64,000 bases of DNA from Haemaphysalis longicornis (GCA_013339765.2 CM023449.1:225279212-225343211); one strand, 5' to 3'. Positions 43,513-55,566 are shown, counted from the stretch's first letter. The notes: generated by a model from the sequence alone, not told the origin. Made by a program: numbers and translations.

Positions 43513-45298
43513 TTTTTTTTTTCTTTATTGCCTGCTTTGGCACATACAGAACACAGACATTCATTCACAGACAGCCGTCAACCTGACTTTGGTTGACGTC
43601 ATGTGTTTAAAAGTCCCTTAGGTGTACCAACGATTCTATGTCTGCAAGACAGTCGGGCGGATTCGACACATATTTTTGATTTTCCACGTATTCACTCATT
43701 GCCTCTCTAAAATACTGTCTCGCGCTTCGCGCATCGATGTCAGAGTACCTTGCGGCCATTCTTGCTTTCCAAATAGAGCTCAATCCAACAAGCATGATCA
43801 GGTCGTAAGGCATACCATCCTCGTTTTCAACAGGCAAGTACCGTATGCCTTGGGCATCCACAGGCAGATCCTTTTTCAGAGTTCGTTGGAGCACATCCCA
43901 CAGGAACACAGCATCCCAACAATCGATGAATACATGCTCAATAGTTTTCAGCTTTTTTGCATATGATACAGTCAATTCCCCATGGAACGAACAGTCTTTT
44001 TCTGCCATCCACGTCTTAACAGAGAGGGTTCCAGTATGCAGTTTGAAGAAAAAAGTCTTTACGCTAGGGGGTACCTGCATACGCTTAACTCTTTTAAGCA
44101 CATCTTTACCCCTACCTACTCTATAAATCAACCGGTATATTGGTTCAGGGAGGACTACATCACACACGTCTTTATACAACTTTTCCTATTTACTTGACAC
44201 AAGTATTCCCAAGAAAATCGAACAGCCAAGAAACGGCATGACAGTACAACTTCTCTCATAAAACCATGCAGGCCGCCAGGTATAACATTGGACGTGACTA
44301 TAATATCCGGTAACGCTCTACCCAAGCGCAATTGACAGATAGTTCTTAACGTTGGGGCCCTTAACATCGCGGAGAAACAAGAAACGGTTTACAATTTGAC
44401 GTACAAACAAGTGTGCTAGTCCCAAACCCCCGTCCCTGACTCTACGAAACAGGTTTGGCCGGCTTGTCCGTTCCCAGTTTGACCCCAATATAAACACAGC
44501 GAATACACGATGCAGTCTTCGAACATTGCTCGGGAACAGTGAAGAACCTGAAGGACATACCACAGTCTGCTTACAAAAAATAAGTTGCACACAGTCGTTC
44601 TTGAAAATATTGATAAGCTCCACCCTTCCACTTTTCTGCCCTTTCTTTCATTACTTCGGCTTCCTTCCTCCAATACGGATCGCTGTCTTTATAAAACTCC
44701 AAAGGCACACCTAAGTACTTTGCCGGTGTGCTGACCCAATTCATGTTAGCGAAGATGCTTGGGGTTGATGGCCAATTTCCATGCCAAAAGCCCAGGCATT
44801 TTTTCCAGTTTACGGCACTCCCATTCGCCTCACAGGATCGTTTGACGATTTCCACTACCGCATTGATGCTTTCGACATCTGCACAAAAAACAGCAATATC
44901 GTCCGCATTGGCTAAGAGTTTAACTTCTGCCCATGCAGCCCGAAATCCGTGTACGCTGTCACTGCGTATAATACTTAAACAAAGTGATTCATTGTATAAA
45001 CAAAAAAGTAACGGGCTAAGTGGGCATCCCTGGCGTACAAAGCGCTGTACTTCTATGCTTTCTCCCACAACCTTATTTACTATTAACCGCGTCTTGCAAC
45101 ACCTGTACGTCATGGCCACACCTTCCCAAATAACAGAGCCAACATTCACATAGTCTAAAATGCACAGCAATATTTCATGGGGAACTCTGTCGAATGCTTT
45201 TTCTAAGTCTAGTTGAAGCATCGCTACGTTGGTTCCTGTTGCATCGCAGCATTCCAACACACAACGGGCTGTGTGGATATTCGTGGAGATTGACTCGG
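43513..45298 (-). mobile_element. L1/Tx1-like LINE, 5'-truncated, with target-site duplication
   Basis: Flanked by the exact 9-bp duplication CCACAGATC (43504-43512 and 45299-45307). At the 3' end (- strand) AATAAAGAAAAAAAAAA gives the polyadenylation signal and tail. The reverse transcriptase frame 44571-45302 has MLQLDLEKAFDRVPH, VRQGCPLSPLLFCLYN and KLLANADDIAVFC, so the YADD box has mutated to NADD. Shifted frames then code QTVVCPSGSS and GLGLAHLFVRQIVNRFLFLR, and 43607-44179 codes the zinc-binding end (VPPSVKTFFFKLHTGTLSVK, then KTIEHVFIDCWDAVFLWDVL) to TAG. Multiple frameshifts make it dead. Confidence 0.95.
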
Positions 45299-46110
45299 CC
45301 ACAGATCGGGCTCCGCTGGCATTGGTAATATAGGGTATATATTGTACAACCAGTTTACACTTTTCTTTAGTTTTGGCATTTCAAGCAGCTTAGGTGACTA
45401 TTTGTTGTATTGCGCTCGTGCAGTAAGCGTCGCCCGAGTTTCCACAATAGCTCACGTCTAGCAATTGCATTTCGTAGACGGAAAAGCGTTCGCAGATGCG
45501 TAGTCGTGCTGCTGACCGCTGTGCTTGTTCGCCCAGCGCAAAAAAGTGCTTCCCGCACCCTAGTTTTACGCTGTACGGTAAAAATATCAGTTGATTTTAT
45601 TTCCTTAGTTCCTATATTGACTTCGCTGACTCTTCTCCCGCCTTCAAGAGGCCTTATATTTTCCTACTGGCATACCAGTCAGCGAAGCGTCGCATGTGCG
45701 CTTGTGCAGCGCTTGTGTGAAGCGACCTTGACTTGGAGCTAGATACAGTGTACAAACTAACCAAGTAAAGAAAGGCAAATTCTACCATTCACAAACGTGT
45801 CCTGGCTTCGTTTCAACTGAGCGAACGAACTGCGACGACCCGTCGGCGGCCGGCGGACGAAACGCTGGGCCGACTGACTCTGTCTGAAGGCCGGGGAGCC
45901 GTGCAGTAGCGCAGACAATTGCCAGCTTATCCCCTCCTGACGTCACACGAAAACGCCGCAGAAAATGGGCGAGCGTAAAGAGAGGAGGACAGCATTTTCG
46001 AATTAATTTTTCTACTAAATAAAATCGCGTAAACGCGCCCAGGGTGGTCGAAACATGGCCTGGGGACTCCGGACTACAATTTGCACAAGTAATCCCGCAA
46101 TGTTTACATA

Positions 46111-46146
46111 TCACTTCAGTGTCCCTTTAAAGGGACACTGAAGTGA
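46111..46146. repeat. Perfect 36-bp palindrome at the B/C junction
   Basis: The right TIR of B, one shared TTAA (46127-46130) and the left TIR of C together form an exact palindrome with no spacer. Confidence 0.97.
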
Positions 46147-47771
46147 ATTTGTCAAGCTCCCGTTTTTGCTTGCATTGTGTAGACGGGCTCAAATTAGCAC
46201 ACTTTTCATCGTTTATCCGGTTGACAAATCGGTAATTATTTTACTAAGCGCGAAAGAAAAAAAACTACCATGCGCGGTTTGCGGCGGCCGCACAAACTAA
46301 GCTGTGACGTTGGGAGGAGGGGGCGCCGTGATTGGACGATGCCCAAGGTTAGCAGTCAAACAAGTTTCGGTTTCGGTTCGGTCTGTAAAAACAACATGTT
46401 TGACATTCGATGGCGGTCGTTGGATGGGCATTCTCAATATCCCAGTTATCGTAGTACCCGCGCTCTTTCATGTTGTCGGCTGTAAAATGCATAAGAAAAG
46501 CCTCCAGGACGGCTTGGAATCGTAGCATTCACTATCTGAGGCCTACGCAGTGCATGAACGCCCTCCGCGTCCCCGCAGACGCTCAAATGCATGCGCTTTT
46601 CCCCATATTTGCAGCTTGCCTCGCTCAGCCTGTATCGTAAAAAGCGTGTTCGCACCAGGCCAAGGGTCTGTTGATTCTGGCCTGTGCCCACCGCCCGCAA
46701 GCAGTCGGTGCTTATGGCAACAGCACGCCAACGAGAACTCGCTAGCGCGGCAGTGCCAGCCTGCGCGAGTTCTGTGGACTAGTTCGTGGAGCAATGAACG
46801 TTGCGGCCCAAAAAAAGGTGAACTCAGTATAGAAAACATCGGCGAAAAACGAAAAGTTAACTCATAAAAAAAAAAGCACGTACCCGCGGCGATTCGAACT
46901 TGTGACTGGCAAAACACTTGCGTTGACATACCCAGCGCACCAGACGACTAGGCCACAGGGGGCCGCTGGCGGCAATGGAAAATATCAGGTATATAATGTA
47001 TAACAAGTTTACACTTTTATTTAGTTTTAGTATTTCAAGCAGCTTAGGTGACTATTTGTTGTATTGCGCTCGTGCAGTAACCGTCCCCCGAGTTTCCACA
47101 ATAGCTCACGTCTAGCAATTGCATTTCGTAGACGGGAAAGCGTTCGCAGATGCGTAGTCGTGCTCCTGACCGCTCTGCTTGTTCGCCCAGCGTAGAAAAG
47201 TGCTTCCCGCACCCTAGTTTTACGCTGTACGGTAAAAATATCAGTTGATTTTATTTCCTTAGTACCTATATTGACTTCGCTCACTCTTCTCCCCCTTCAA
47301 GAGGCCTTATATTTTCCTACTGGCGTACCAGTCAGCGAAGCGTCGCATGTGCGCTTGTGCAGCGCTTGTGTGAAGCGACCTTGACTTGGAGCTAGATACA
47401 GTGTACAAACTAACGAAGTAAAGAAAGGCGCATTCTTCCATTCCCAAACGTGTTGTGGATCGAACGAATTGCGACGACCCGTCGGCGGCCGGCGGACTAA
47501 ACGGTGGGCCGACTGACTCGGTCGCGGAAGGTCGGCGAGCCGTGCAGTAGCGCAGCCAATTATCAGCTCCTCTCCTGCTGACGTCACACGAAAACGCCGC
47601 AGAAAATGGGCGAGCGTAAAGAGAGGAGGACAGCATTTTCGAATTGATTTTCTACTAAAATAAATTCGCGTAAACGCGCACAGAGTGGTCGAAACAGGGC
47701 CCAGGGACTCCGGACTGCAGTTTGCGCTCGTAATCCCGCATTGTTTACAAATCACTTCAGTGTCCCTTTAA
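46127..47771 (+). mobile_element. TTAA-targeted DNA element C (Kolobok-like), intact ends
   Basis: From the shared TTAA (46127-46130) to TTAA (47768-47771), with TIRs AGGGACACTGAAGTGA and TCACTTCAGTGTCCCT (right end CACTTCAGTGTCCCT). 1637 bp between the TTAAs. It is the cleanest copy, with no inserted sequence, and so a good reference for the family. It contains a GCGGCCGC block near the left end, a tRNA-like module at 46877-46963, and no coding potential. Confidence 0.9.
46877..46963 (-). other. tRNA-like module inside element C
   Basis: - strand: TGTGGCCTAGTCGTCTGG (A-box-like), GCGCTGGGT, then AAGTTCGAATCGCCGCGGG (B-box-like). Homologous to the modules in A, B and D. Confidence 0.65.
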
Positions 47772-48744
47772 GGGGCTTCGTTCCTGAAAAAACAGTTGCT
47801 GAAGCAACGCCGCTGGATGGCCAATGAAGCTATGCATTGCGTGATGTGATCAGCCAATGAGACAGACATTTTCTTACGCCAGTTTTATACTTAGCTTATT
47901 ATTTCGTTTGCACGTTAACTTGACTACATCGCCACGTACCGGCGACACACCGGTGGTGAGTGAAGAGAGTGTGAGGCGCAACTGGTGCGTGCCGATGGTA
48001 CCCAGTAGCTGTGAGGCAAACGCCGCCGACGCAGAGGTCGTGAGTGGAGAAGACACACCGTAGCCATCTTTAGTTGTACCGACACTACGACGTTTTCTTT
48101 TCTACAATCTCAGTATACTCGGGCATCGATATTCTGGATATCCTGACGTATAACAGCTCCGCAGAGAAAAACAAACAATGCGGTGGCGTCATAATCACAC
48201 GTTTCAGTCGGCATAAGGCGAGAGTTGGGTTCTGAATTTTCGCAAAAGGGAAATATAGCGCTTCTATATCAGACGAATGCTGATAAAAAATGGGAGTTAT
48301 TCTAAGCACTTTTTTGCCTTTTGCTATAAAATGTTTACAACAACGTCTAATTGCCGGGAATACCAGATATAATACAAATCCAGAATTCCGTCCTTTCTCT
48401 ATACTTAGGTGCTAATACACAAGTAGATCAGAATCAGACCGCGTACAAAGTAATGTCAGATTCATTTCAATTTTTCAAAGCAACACCCTCATGCAGTCGT
48501 TTAGGGTTGCCACGGCTCCTTCCAACCCAAATCGATGTTATCCAAATATATATCCGCTGTTTCGGTGTCCTCATAGGTGCTTGACGGAGCATGGGTTAGA
48601 ACCGTCTGGGGCGCAGTCTCCGTCAGTGTAACATTCTTGACTTCAGTGGGACGGCTGAATTCCGGGATAGTGGAATCTGGTAAAGAGTAGGAAGTAATTT
48701 CACGTGAGGCAAGGGAATTATCAATTTGGAGGTTATCTCATCTA
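47772..48744. other. Unassigned sequence with a small secreted-type ORF
   Basis: Two CCAAT-type motifs (47817-47825, 47850-47856) precede an ATG at 47857. The 68-codon frame to 48063 starts MRQTFSYASFILSLLFRLHV, which looks like a signal peptide, then becomes polar and acidic (SEESVRRN, EVVSGEDTP). It may be a tiny secreted peptide or chance. The remaining sequence has no recognised feature. Confidence 0.3.
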
Positions 48745-49215
48745 CGGCCTTCTATGGACGCGTATCTTGTTTTAACGCGAAAGTGTTTTATTCCCGGATA
48801 CACGAAGATTTTGCTGACGTCGTATCCGTCACGGGAGTGACGCCCGTACAACGAAGCCAACAGCCTGTAAAGGGTGCAACCCCTGCACACAGAGTCTTCT
48901 TGCAGGGAAGCAACCTTTAGTACTAAATGGTACTTCATACTTAGGGTTGTTCGTTTTCGGGTTTTATATTTTAACACGAAAGTGTTTGATGCCGCGATAC
49001 CCCAAGATTTCAATGACGTCGTATCCGTCACGGAAATGACACCAGTACACCTTTGCTGAAGCGACCCGCCAGCAGGACGTCGCTCACCAAGCACACCCAC
49101 AAGACAGCCGCCGACCCGCAAGTCATGTTCAGCTGCAGATTTCGCTGCACATTTCACTTTCGTGTTTTACTATTTCATGTGACAGAGGAATCAACCCCAG
49201 TTTTTTCGTGATTCT
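48745..49215 (+). repeat. Interspersed repeat, second copy, with an internal partial duplication
   Basis: 48830-49215 matches 2845-3190. The segment around AAGTGTTTTAT/AAGTGTTTGATGCC occurs at 48780 and again at 48980, each followed by a GACGTCGTATCCGTCACGG block, so this copy is partly duplicated. Confidence 0.75.
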
Positions 49216-50351
49216 CTACTTCCGCAGCGCATTTTAGAATCGACATGAGCCATCGATTGCTTGAACCTAGGCAAGCGTGTCATAGTAATTCAAACATGCG
49301 TACCGGGTAAGCACATCGTGTCATAGAGAGATTTCTCGGGGAAGTAGTAGCCTTTAGAATGTGAGTACTCCTTGATAATAAACCATGATTATTATTATTA
49401 TTAGACATGAATAGCCATGAGGTTGAGCGGTGTGCGCGTGGTCGGTCTACGAGATGTAGTTTCTGTTAAGATGGGTTTCAATCGTACCAGCCCAGGAATT
49501 TTGAGGGTTCACGCACGTGCCTGTGAACGTAATCCAATTGCCAGATCAAACGGAAGAATATGGAGTACAAATACTTGTTTTTTTTTCCTTCGTTAAATGC
49601 AATTCTCCCTCGTCCTAGCTTCTCCTCCTTGTCTCCTGGAGCAGCAGAGCACACTTGTGCGGGGTTGCTCGTCTGACAGAGCCGCCCATATTGGCCAGCG
49701 ATAAAAATGGGAAAGCATTTAGAACACAGTCCACGTTAACTTTAATGTAGAAGATCTTGGGGGTAAATCAGAGAATTGTCTTTATGTAAAATACTACTCA
49801 CGACTCCTTCGACAAAATACTTTTTAATTATGTCCTATTATCTATTTACATTTGGGTAGCAGCAGCTCGATCATTGTTGTTTAGAATATGACACATAGTG
49901 GCTGTGCAGCTGCAAAACGCCGTGGTAATTACGCACAATACCTTCAAGCGACCGTCGTAAACCACATTATACCAGTTGTAATCAAGAGCCATTGCAACGA
50001 TATAAATGCTGTATGTCAGAATTGCCTGCTGCTAACAACCTTTGGTTACCCTCGGGTCTGCGTAATGCGGAGCCCAATGACTCACATCATGCTCTGATAT
50101 GCTGATGTGTCCTTTGTGTGTGAACATTGCAAGTGCTTGTATTCAGTTCCATTTAGAAATAGAAGACAAATATTCGGGCCTATGCAAACTCACAATCACC
50201 TGTCAACCCCCTGCGGTTACTTACCAGAAAAGTTCTTTTCTTGGGGGCCTGAAATAAAATACACGTCGCCTATCAGCTCTACCGAATAAGCTACGAAGAC
50301 ATTTATTGGTGTAATGTGTGCATCAAGTCGCCTTGGATCAAACCAAATATG
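49216..50351. other. Unassigned sequence
   Basis: A short ATT microsatellite at 49387-49402. No gene or family recognised. Confidence 0.45.
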
Positions 50352-51950
50352 ATTTAATGAAACCCTGCAACACTTTCTTGATCTTTTTTTCGAAATCCTA
50401 AATTCTGGCTGAACATAGCCAGCCAACACATCCAGTATACTTATATTAGTGGGTCGCCAACTACCTCCGCCAAAATTACTGGTCTATTCCCTTCACATAA
50501 CTTTGAAACTTGCTCAAAACGTTTCTCTCTCTTTCCCGGTCTTAGTGTTCTTCGACCGTTGGAATTACGTCAATAAAGTGGAGTAGAGTCTATTGGCCTG
50601 TTTTTGTATCAGTTGCAGCACTGAACGCATTAGATAGCCACTTTAAAAATTCACGAAAGCTTGCACTCACGCTCAAGGCTTGGATGGCGAAACTGTTGTA
50701 GGGGATTCTTGACAGACAGAAAGTTGTTTTAATATGGTTGTTGTGGCGTTGTTAACGTCGACGGCTTGGCATTTTAATGACCTTATGTATAGCAATGCCA
50801 GAATGGGCTCGTAGTTTTTGTTCGCTGTTTTCGTACGCCACTCTGCAAGCGCGACTTATCCTCTCCAGCGGATGGCTGCGCACGCCAGGTCCGTCGAAGC
50901 ACGGCCTCTTCCTCGGCCGTGCGAACTATCCACGGCCGGGTCATGTGGAGTCAATGATCAGCTACAACAGCTTCGACGTTCCAGTCTTTTACGGTACAGA
51001 GCGCACGCGCACTACGACACGAGGACGAACGAACGAAAGAGTGGCGTACGCTATGCCGTGTCTTTCTCGTCGCGAGCAAGTGTTGCCACGATACGGCGAA
51101 CCCTGCAGCTCTTTTGTGGCCCATGTTGGACAATTTCCCCGAGTGTGTATGCGTGGCTTGACGAACGTGTGCTCAAGGCACGCGGGAAAGTTGGAGGTAT
51201 TTTTCCCGACCCCCCTACGCAGCAGCCCTGACACCTCTCGACGCCTCGTACAACTCAATCATCTCCCACTACAACATCCGACGGCGATACCCCCCCCCCT
51301 TTCCCTCACCGCCCAGCAAGCCTACATACTCTGCCGACTTCAGGCCGAAACACACTATAACCACATCATCTTATCCCACATTTCCCCTTCTCACTTTCCA
51401 CCCGACTGCCCACATTGTCACATCCCTCTCAACACCTACCCCCTCATCTTATCCTTCCCTCAACACCCACATCCCCTCTCCTCCCTTTCCCTTGAGCAGG
51501 GGAGTCATAGCTGACCAGCTCCGCCCCGGAGCGCCAGGTCGCCCTGTTGTTGCACGCCCTGAAGGCAACCCTGACAAGAGGCCTCCTGCACTTAGGAGGT
51601 TAACCACACCCTTCTACTCCTTTCCTTTAAGCTCAATAAATGTTTTCCCATCCATCCATGACCAATATTGGCCGATCTCCCTAAGTGGGGATGCTTAGCT
51701 TGACGAACGGGGGCTCGAGACACGTGTTCGCGAGGGTTAACTGCGGACAACGCACAAAGTATTTTCTTAGCACCTTCGCTGTTAAAAGAAGGCAGCAAAA
51801 TCAAAGCAGAGACGGAAGGTGTATCTGCTGTGACGAGCAAATCACGCGGTGTCGCTCTGTGCTGGCGAGAATTATAACTTTCGCATAGCTCAAAGACGCC
51901 AAGGAAAGAGTGAAAGCGCTTATCGGAAGTGTTGAAGACTTCCTTTAGAT
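50352..51950 (+). mobile_element. TTAA MITE, second family, split by an insertion
   Basis: The left part 50352-50625 (TTAATGAAACCCTGCAACAC, then CGAAATCCTAAATTCT...) and right part 51796-51950 (GACGGAAGGTGTATCTGCTG...) align with the two halves of the compact element at 61827-62238. About 1.17 kb between them is inserted and ends in a LINE 3' end. The right TIR is eroded (TTTAG instead of TTAA). Confidence 0.7.
50780..51665 (+). mobile_element. I-like LINE 3' end with unplaced 5' stretch
   Basis: 51240-51480 codes a C-terminal region similar to other LINEs here (PPPLSLTAQQAYILCRLQAE, then FPPDCPHCHIPL with the C..C knuckle), followed by a shifted VALLLHALKATLTRGLLH and a tail AATAAATGTTTTCCCATCC. 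The part 50790-51230 stays open for about 140 codons and is GC-rich (GLFLGRANYPRPGHVES), but I cannot place it; it may be LINE or a captured fragment. Confidence 0.6.
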
Positions 51951-52869
51951 ACGATTTACAAGTGCACATATTATTACACACATTATAATGGAAATTATTG
52001 TGCCTAGAAGTTGCCCCCTGGGTTGATATTTACCCGATGATATTCTACAAGAATTGCATTTAGAGATTTGTTATTCATCCTTTCGCGGTTTTAAGCTCCG
52101 CAAAAAAATGGCACCGCTTGTACTATTGGAGCAAGGATGGAGAAACAGCAGAGCTAGCGGCCCCTCTCCCTTCGCCGGAGACCCGGCTGTTGCACTTCAC
52201 ATGGATTTTCGAACTTGCCGCTGAAAGCTCTCCATGACTGGTAGGCCCGGATCGTTTTGTGCGCAGGCGTAGACATCTCTACCAAGGTGGTCCGAGTTTT
52301 CACGCGCTAAAACTAGCAGCAACCGGGTTCACGAACGCGGCGTCTTTAGCGCGAACTCGGCGTGTGTGTTTCCCATTGAGGTGTGAAAGCAGGTAAACTG
52401 GCGAGTGGAAGAGCGAGCGAGATATCACGCAACGAACGCCGAGCAGAGGCTTCTTGAGGCGCGCGCTCACAACCTCGGGAAAGAAGCAGAACAAGACGAG
52501 ACAGACCGAGTGATCTATTCGTCTTGATCTAACATACACAGCGTCGTACCTGCATCTCAGAAAGGCAGACACCAAATATCTAGACACTTTATTCAGAAAG
52601 CGATACCACAGAACTCGTCAACAGTGCGGCTGCTGCGCATGGCAGTCCACAACACGCTGGACGAGCTAGTAGAAGCCCACCTTTCGAAGCAATGAGTAGA
52701 GGCAGGAAGGGCTGTACTTAAGAAAAAAGGATGACAAGAGGCGCCACGCGTCATGGAGCGACAACTACAAAACCAATGGGCGTCAAGAATTGAGACCAAA
52801 CCAACTGCAAAAAACAATGGACCCCAACAGAAACAAATGAAGAAGGGAGGCGAGCGGAAAAGCAATTAA
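51951..52869. other. Unassigned sequence
   Basis: No domain or repeat recognised on either strand. Confidence 0.45.
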
Positions 52870-53720
52870 TAAACTGATGGAAGAAAAGAGGAATGAAGGA
52901 CAACTGTACACGGATGTTGCCCTACCCAAGTTCTCAAACAAAGCAACGTTAGGAGTGACGACAAGGAACAAAAAAGTAAACTGTGCATCCATGTGCACCA
53001 TGCAGCCAGAGGAAGCGGAAGAGGCCGCTATAGCACGGGCGCTAACGCAACCCGGTACAGCCGCAACTCTCACGGACTGGAAGAAAGCCTACAACAGATA
53101 CAGAATAGGATGGGTATTAAAACAGGGCCGCCAAAATACTGACAAATGGAAACCCCCCCGAAACAAGAATCGAACTTATTTGGTTCCCCGCCTATTCCTC
53201 GATCGAGAGCAACAAATTTACCCGTCGACAAGTCCTAGACTTAAACCTCCGGGCCACAGAGGAAACGGAATAAGGGATGCATGCAATAACGAAGTGTTCA
53301 GAAATGATCAAACACTACAGAGAGAACAGCAGAAGCCTTCGGGGCCCTCATCCACAGCTAACCAGAGAAGAACAATGAATATATCAATAGATACAGGCAG
53401 GCTCGTCCACACATACCGAGCTCGTCAACCGCATGTTTCCAATTATATACGCAAAAGAATGCTCCCTATGCCCAAAATCAGGCACCCTAAAACACATCAC
53501 CGGAGAATGCACTGAACTCAAATCCCCAAAACCCTTGCTGATTCCGCCAGCATGGAGGATGAGGGATGGGAGACCAGCCCCGCCTTGGAAGAACAGCTTC
53601 GGCGGAACCACAGTTGCCAGGATGTTCGGGAAGCATATGGGAACCTGTCAATGAGGAGCCACTCCGGCTGATCGAAAAAAGCTCCATCGCAACTCTTTTG
53701 AGAACAATAAAGTTTACACT
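52870..53720 (+). mobile_element. I-like LINE 3' part (RNase H and zinc knuckle)
   Basis: The 213-codon frame 52877-53515 begins with RNase H (QLYTDVALPKFSNKATLGVT with the active-site Asp; PEEAEEAAIARALTQPGTAA with the active-site Glu; TLTDWKKAYNRYRIG). Shifted frames follow, including the knuckle KECSLCPKSGTLKHITGECT at 53450-53510, and the 3' tail AATAAAGTTTACACTCTC near 53706. 5'-truncated and frameshifted. Confidence 0.85.
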
Positions 53721-53804
53721 CTCTCTCGCTCCGTCTTTCCTTCACGTGCTCCAAAGTTGAAACAGCTCTGCCGTTAAAACGCGGCGGAACTTTTTTTTTT
53801 AACA

Positions 53805-53890
53805 GTGGAGCTTTTGGAGTTTTTGTGGAGTTTTTGGAACAGTGGAGTTTTTGGAACAGTGGAGCTTTTAACAGTGGAACAGTGGAGTGT
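53805..53890 (+). repeat. GGAGTTTTTGGAACAGT minisatellite
   Basis: Four to six imperfect units of 14-18 bp. The open frame across it is repeat-derived. Confidence 0.85.
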
Positions 53891-54030
53891 TGTACACGCC
53901 GTAAGGTCACCATTGCAGGAAAAAAATACCAAGAAAATGTCGAGCGTTCCTGAGCGCGCGCCTCGCGGCCACCGCCGAGCCTCCTCGGCACGCGCAGTGG
54001 CTTTAGAAAAAAAAAAAAACGCCAGCGCTA

Positions 54031-54207
54031 ATGCTTAAGATGAAAAGACCCCCTGCTTGGGAGAGGTCACCGCAATCGGCGCATTACCTAGAAGCCTCTA
54101 CGGATATTTGGACCCATCGCTACGATGAGGCCACTCCTCCTCTAGGCGGCATGCAGATCCCGCCACCGCTGCCTCGAGTCGGTGACGGAGAGCTGGTGGA
54201 AGTCTAG
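54031..54207 (+). CDS. Candidate terminal exon, unknown
   Basis: A 58-codon frame with GC-rich third positions (HYLEASTDIWTHRYDEATPP, then GGMQIPPPLPRVGDGELVEV) ends at TAG. After the stop the same frame remains acidic (NDEDDDDDLFDA) up to a second TAG, as if the first stop were a mutation. AATAAA follows at 54278. A CCAG acceptor-like site lies 9 bp before the ATG. It might be the last exon of an otherwise lost gene. Confidence 0.3.
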   Translation: MLKMKRPPAWERSPQSAHYLEASTDIWTHRYDEATPPLGGMQIPPPLPRVGDGELVEV

Positions 54208-55179
54208 AATGATGAGGACGATGACGATGACCTCTTCGATGCATAGGGCGGCGATTACTAGCATCGCAACTATGCAAATAAACAATGATACTGAAACCTA
54301 ACTACGTGTCCGGCAATTCTCACCTGAAACAGCTGCTTCGCTATTGAAGACTTGCGCGCGAGGGCAAGCATCCGTAATTTTTTTCTCCGCAAAGCGTGTA
54401 TATACCGCATCGCGCAACTATCCTACTAGCACTAGATAACTGCCCCCGCACCAGCTCACCGTTTTCTTCATATTTTAGTGACCTGATCTACAGCCAAATG
54501 TAAAGCCGTCCTCATAGCAACTTAAATTGCATGATTAAAATGCATCTTACCCACGACTTTGCCGTATATAACTTGGCAAGTAGCCATAGAGTATTATAAA
54601 TCGTCAAAAGTTAACCTGCCATTCAATTTTTACTGGGTCATATATGATCCTCAAGGCTCAATTATATTAAAACACTCCTTCGCGCAAACAACCACGTTCA
54701 CGAGAAAAATTTTGTACTGCTAGAAAAAGGAATACGTCGGTGGTAACCCAGTCCGAACCCAGTCCTAGTCCGAGCCTCATGTGGCACAACCCCGGCGTGC
54801 GTTCAGTCATGGCTGCCCATTAAATCACCACCTAATCTATCACGGTTCGTGTCGTCTGTCCTGTGCCGCGTAACCACGCCATCTCGTGAGTGAATACGGC
54901 CTAAGGATTCCTCGTTTTCAACGGGTGCTTGAAAGCAACAAAAATTATGGACGATTACGCAATCTAATAAAGGTGGACCGGCGTTAGCTCACCGCCACAA
55001 AGGATAATTTGGGTATATTTCTTTCGTGAATGAGTTGATATCTGTTTTAAATGTACGCAATTACTTAGGGCGAAGAAGAAAACCCGATTCCTTCGACGTG
55101 TGCGGAGCAATCACGGATTGACCCACAGGGGGCCGGTTACTGTGAGACCACCCTCTGCCTTCTGCGTCTGAGGACCCGA
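54208..55179. other. Unassigned sequence
   Basis: AT-rich, no feature found. Confidence 0.45.
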
Positions 55180-55480
55180 GAACACTAATAGGGAGGAGAA
55201 AGGTTGCCGTAAGCTGTAGTCAACACCCAACTCCGCTCTTGTAACGACTAAATTATGTGCAGCGGCTTTGCCGTGGTAACAGCTCCGGTCTGTTGTTTTG
55301 CCGGTGTGGATAACGCGATTTTCTCCGATTCTAGAGTGAATATATGTCTGGCCACAAGATAGAGAGAGCTCGAACGTTACTAATATATCGCTTGCGTTTT
55401 TTCTATCTAGCAGGTGAGCGTGGCAGGTAAGCGTGGCAGATTATAGAAAATGCAGATGCATTATCATGCGCATAACTTAC

Positions 55481-55566
55481 GCAGGACCACGAGGAGAACA
55501 GCGGTGACCATGATGATGAAAAGTAGGACGCCGAGGAGCATGACTAAGGTTCTTGGGAGGAACGCC
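55481..55566 (-). CDS. Transmembrane-helix exon (duplicated gene, copy 2)
   Basis: An 86-nt - strand segment between an ACTCGCAG acceptor and a GTAAGT donor. It codes AFLPRTLVMLLGVLLFIIMV and TAVLLVVL: one strong transmembrane helix. The phases match the paralogous exon at 3371-3459, and it is shorter by exactly one codon, so the frame is kept although the DNA has diverged. Both splice sites are intact in both copies. The upstream (cytoplasmic or signal) exon would lie to the right, beyond the window. Confidence 0.65.

Larger units (their letters stand above)
42673..46130 (+). mobile_element. TTAA-targeted DNA element B (Kolobok-like) with LINE inside
   Basis: TTAA (42673-42676), then AGGGACACTGAAGTGAATTT; right end TCACTTCAGTGTCCCT then TTAA (46127-46130). 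Without the LINE (43513-45298 plus one duplication) it is about 1.65 kb and matches element C throughout. No transposase. The right TTAA is also the left TTAA of element C. Confidence 0.9.
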
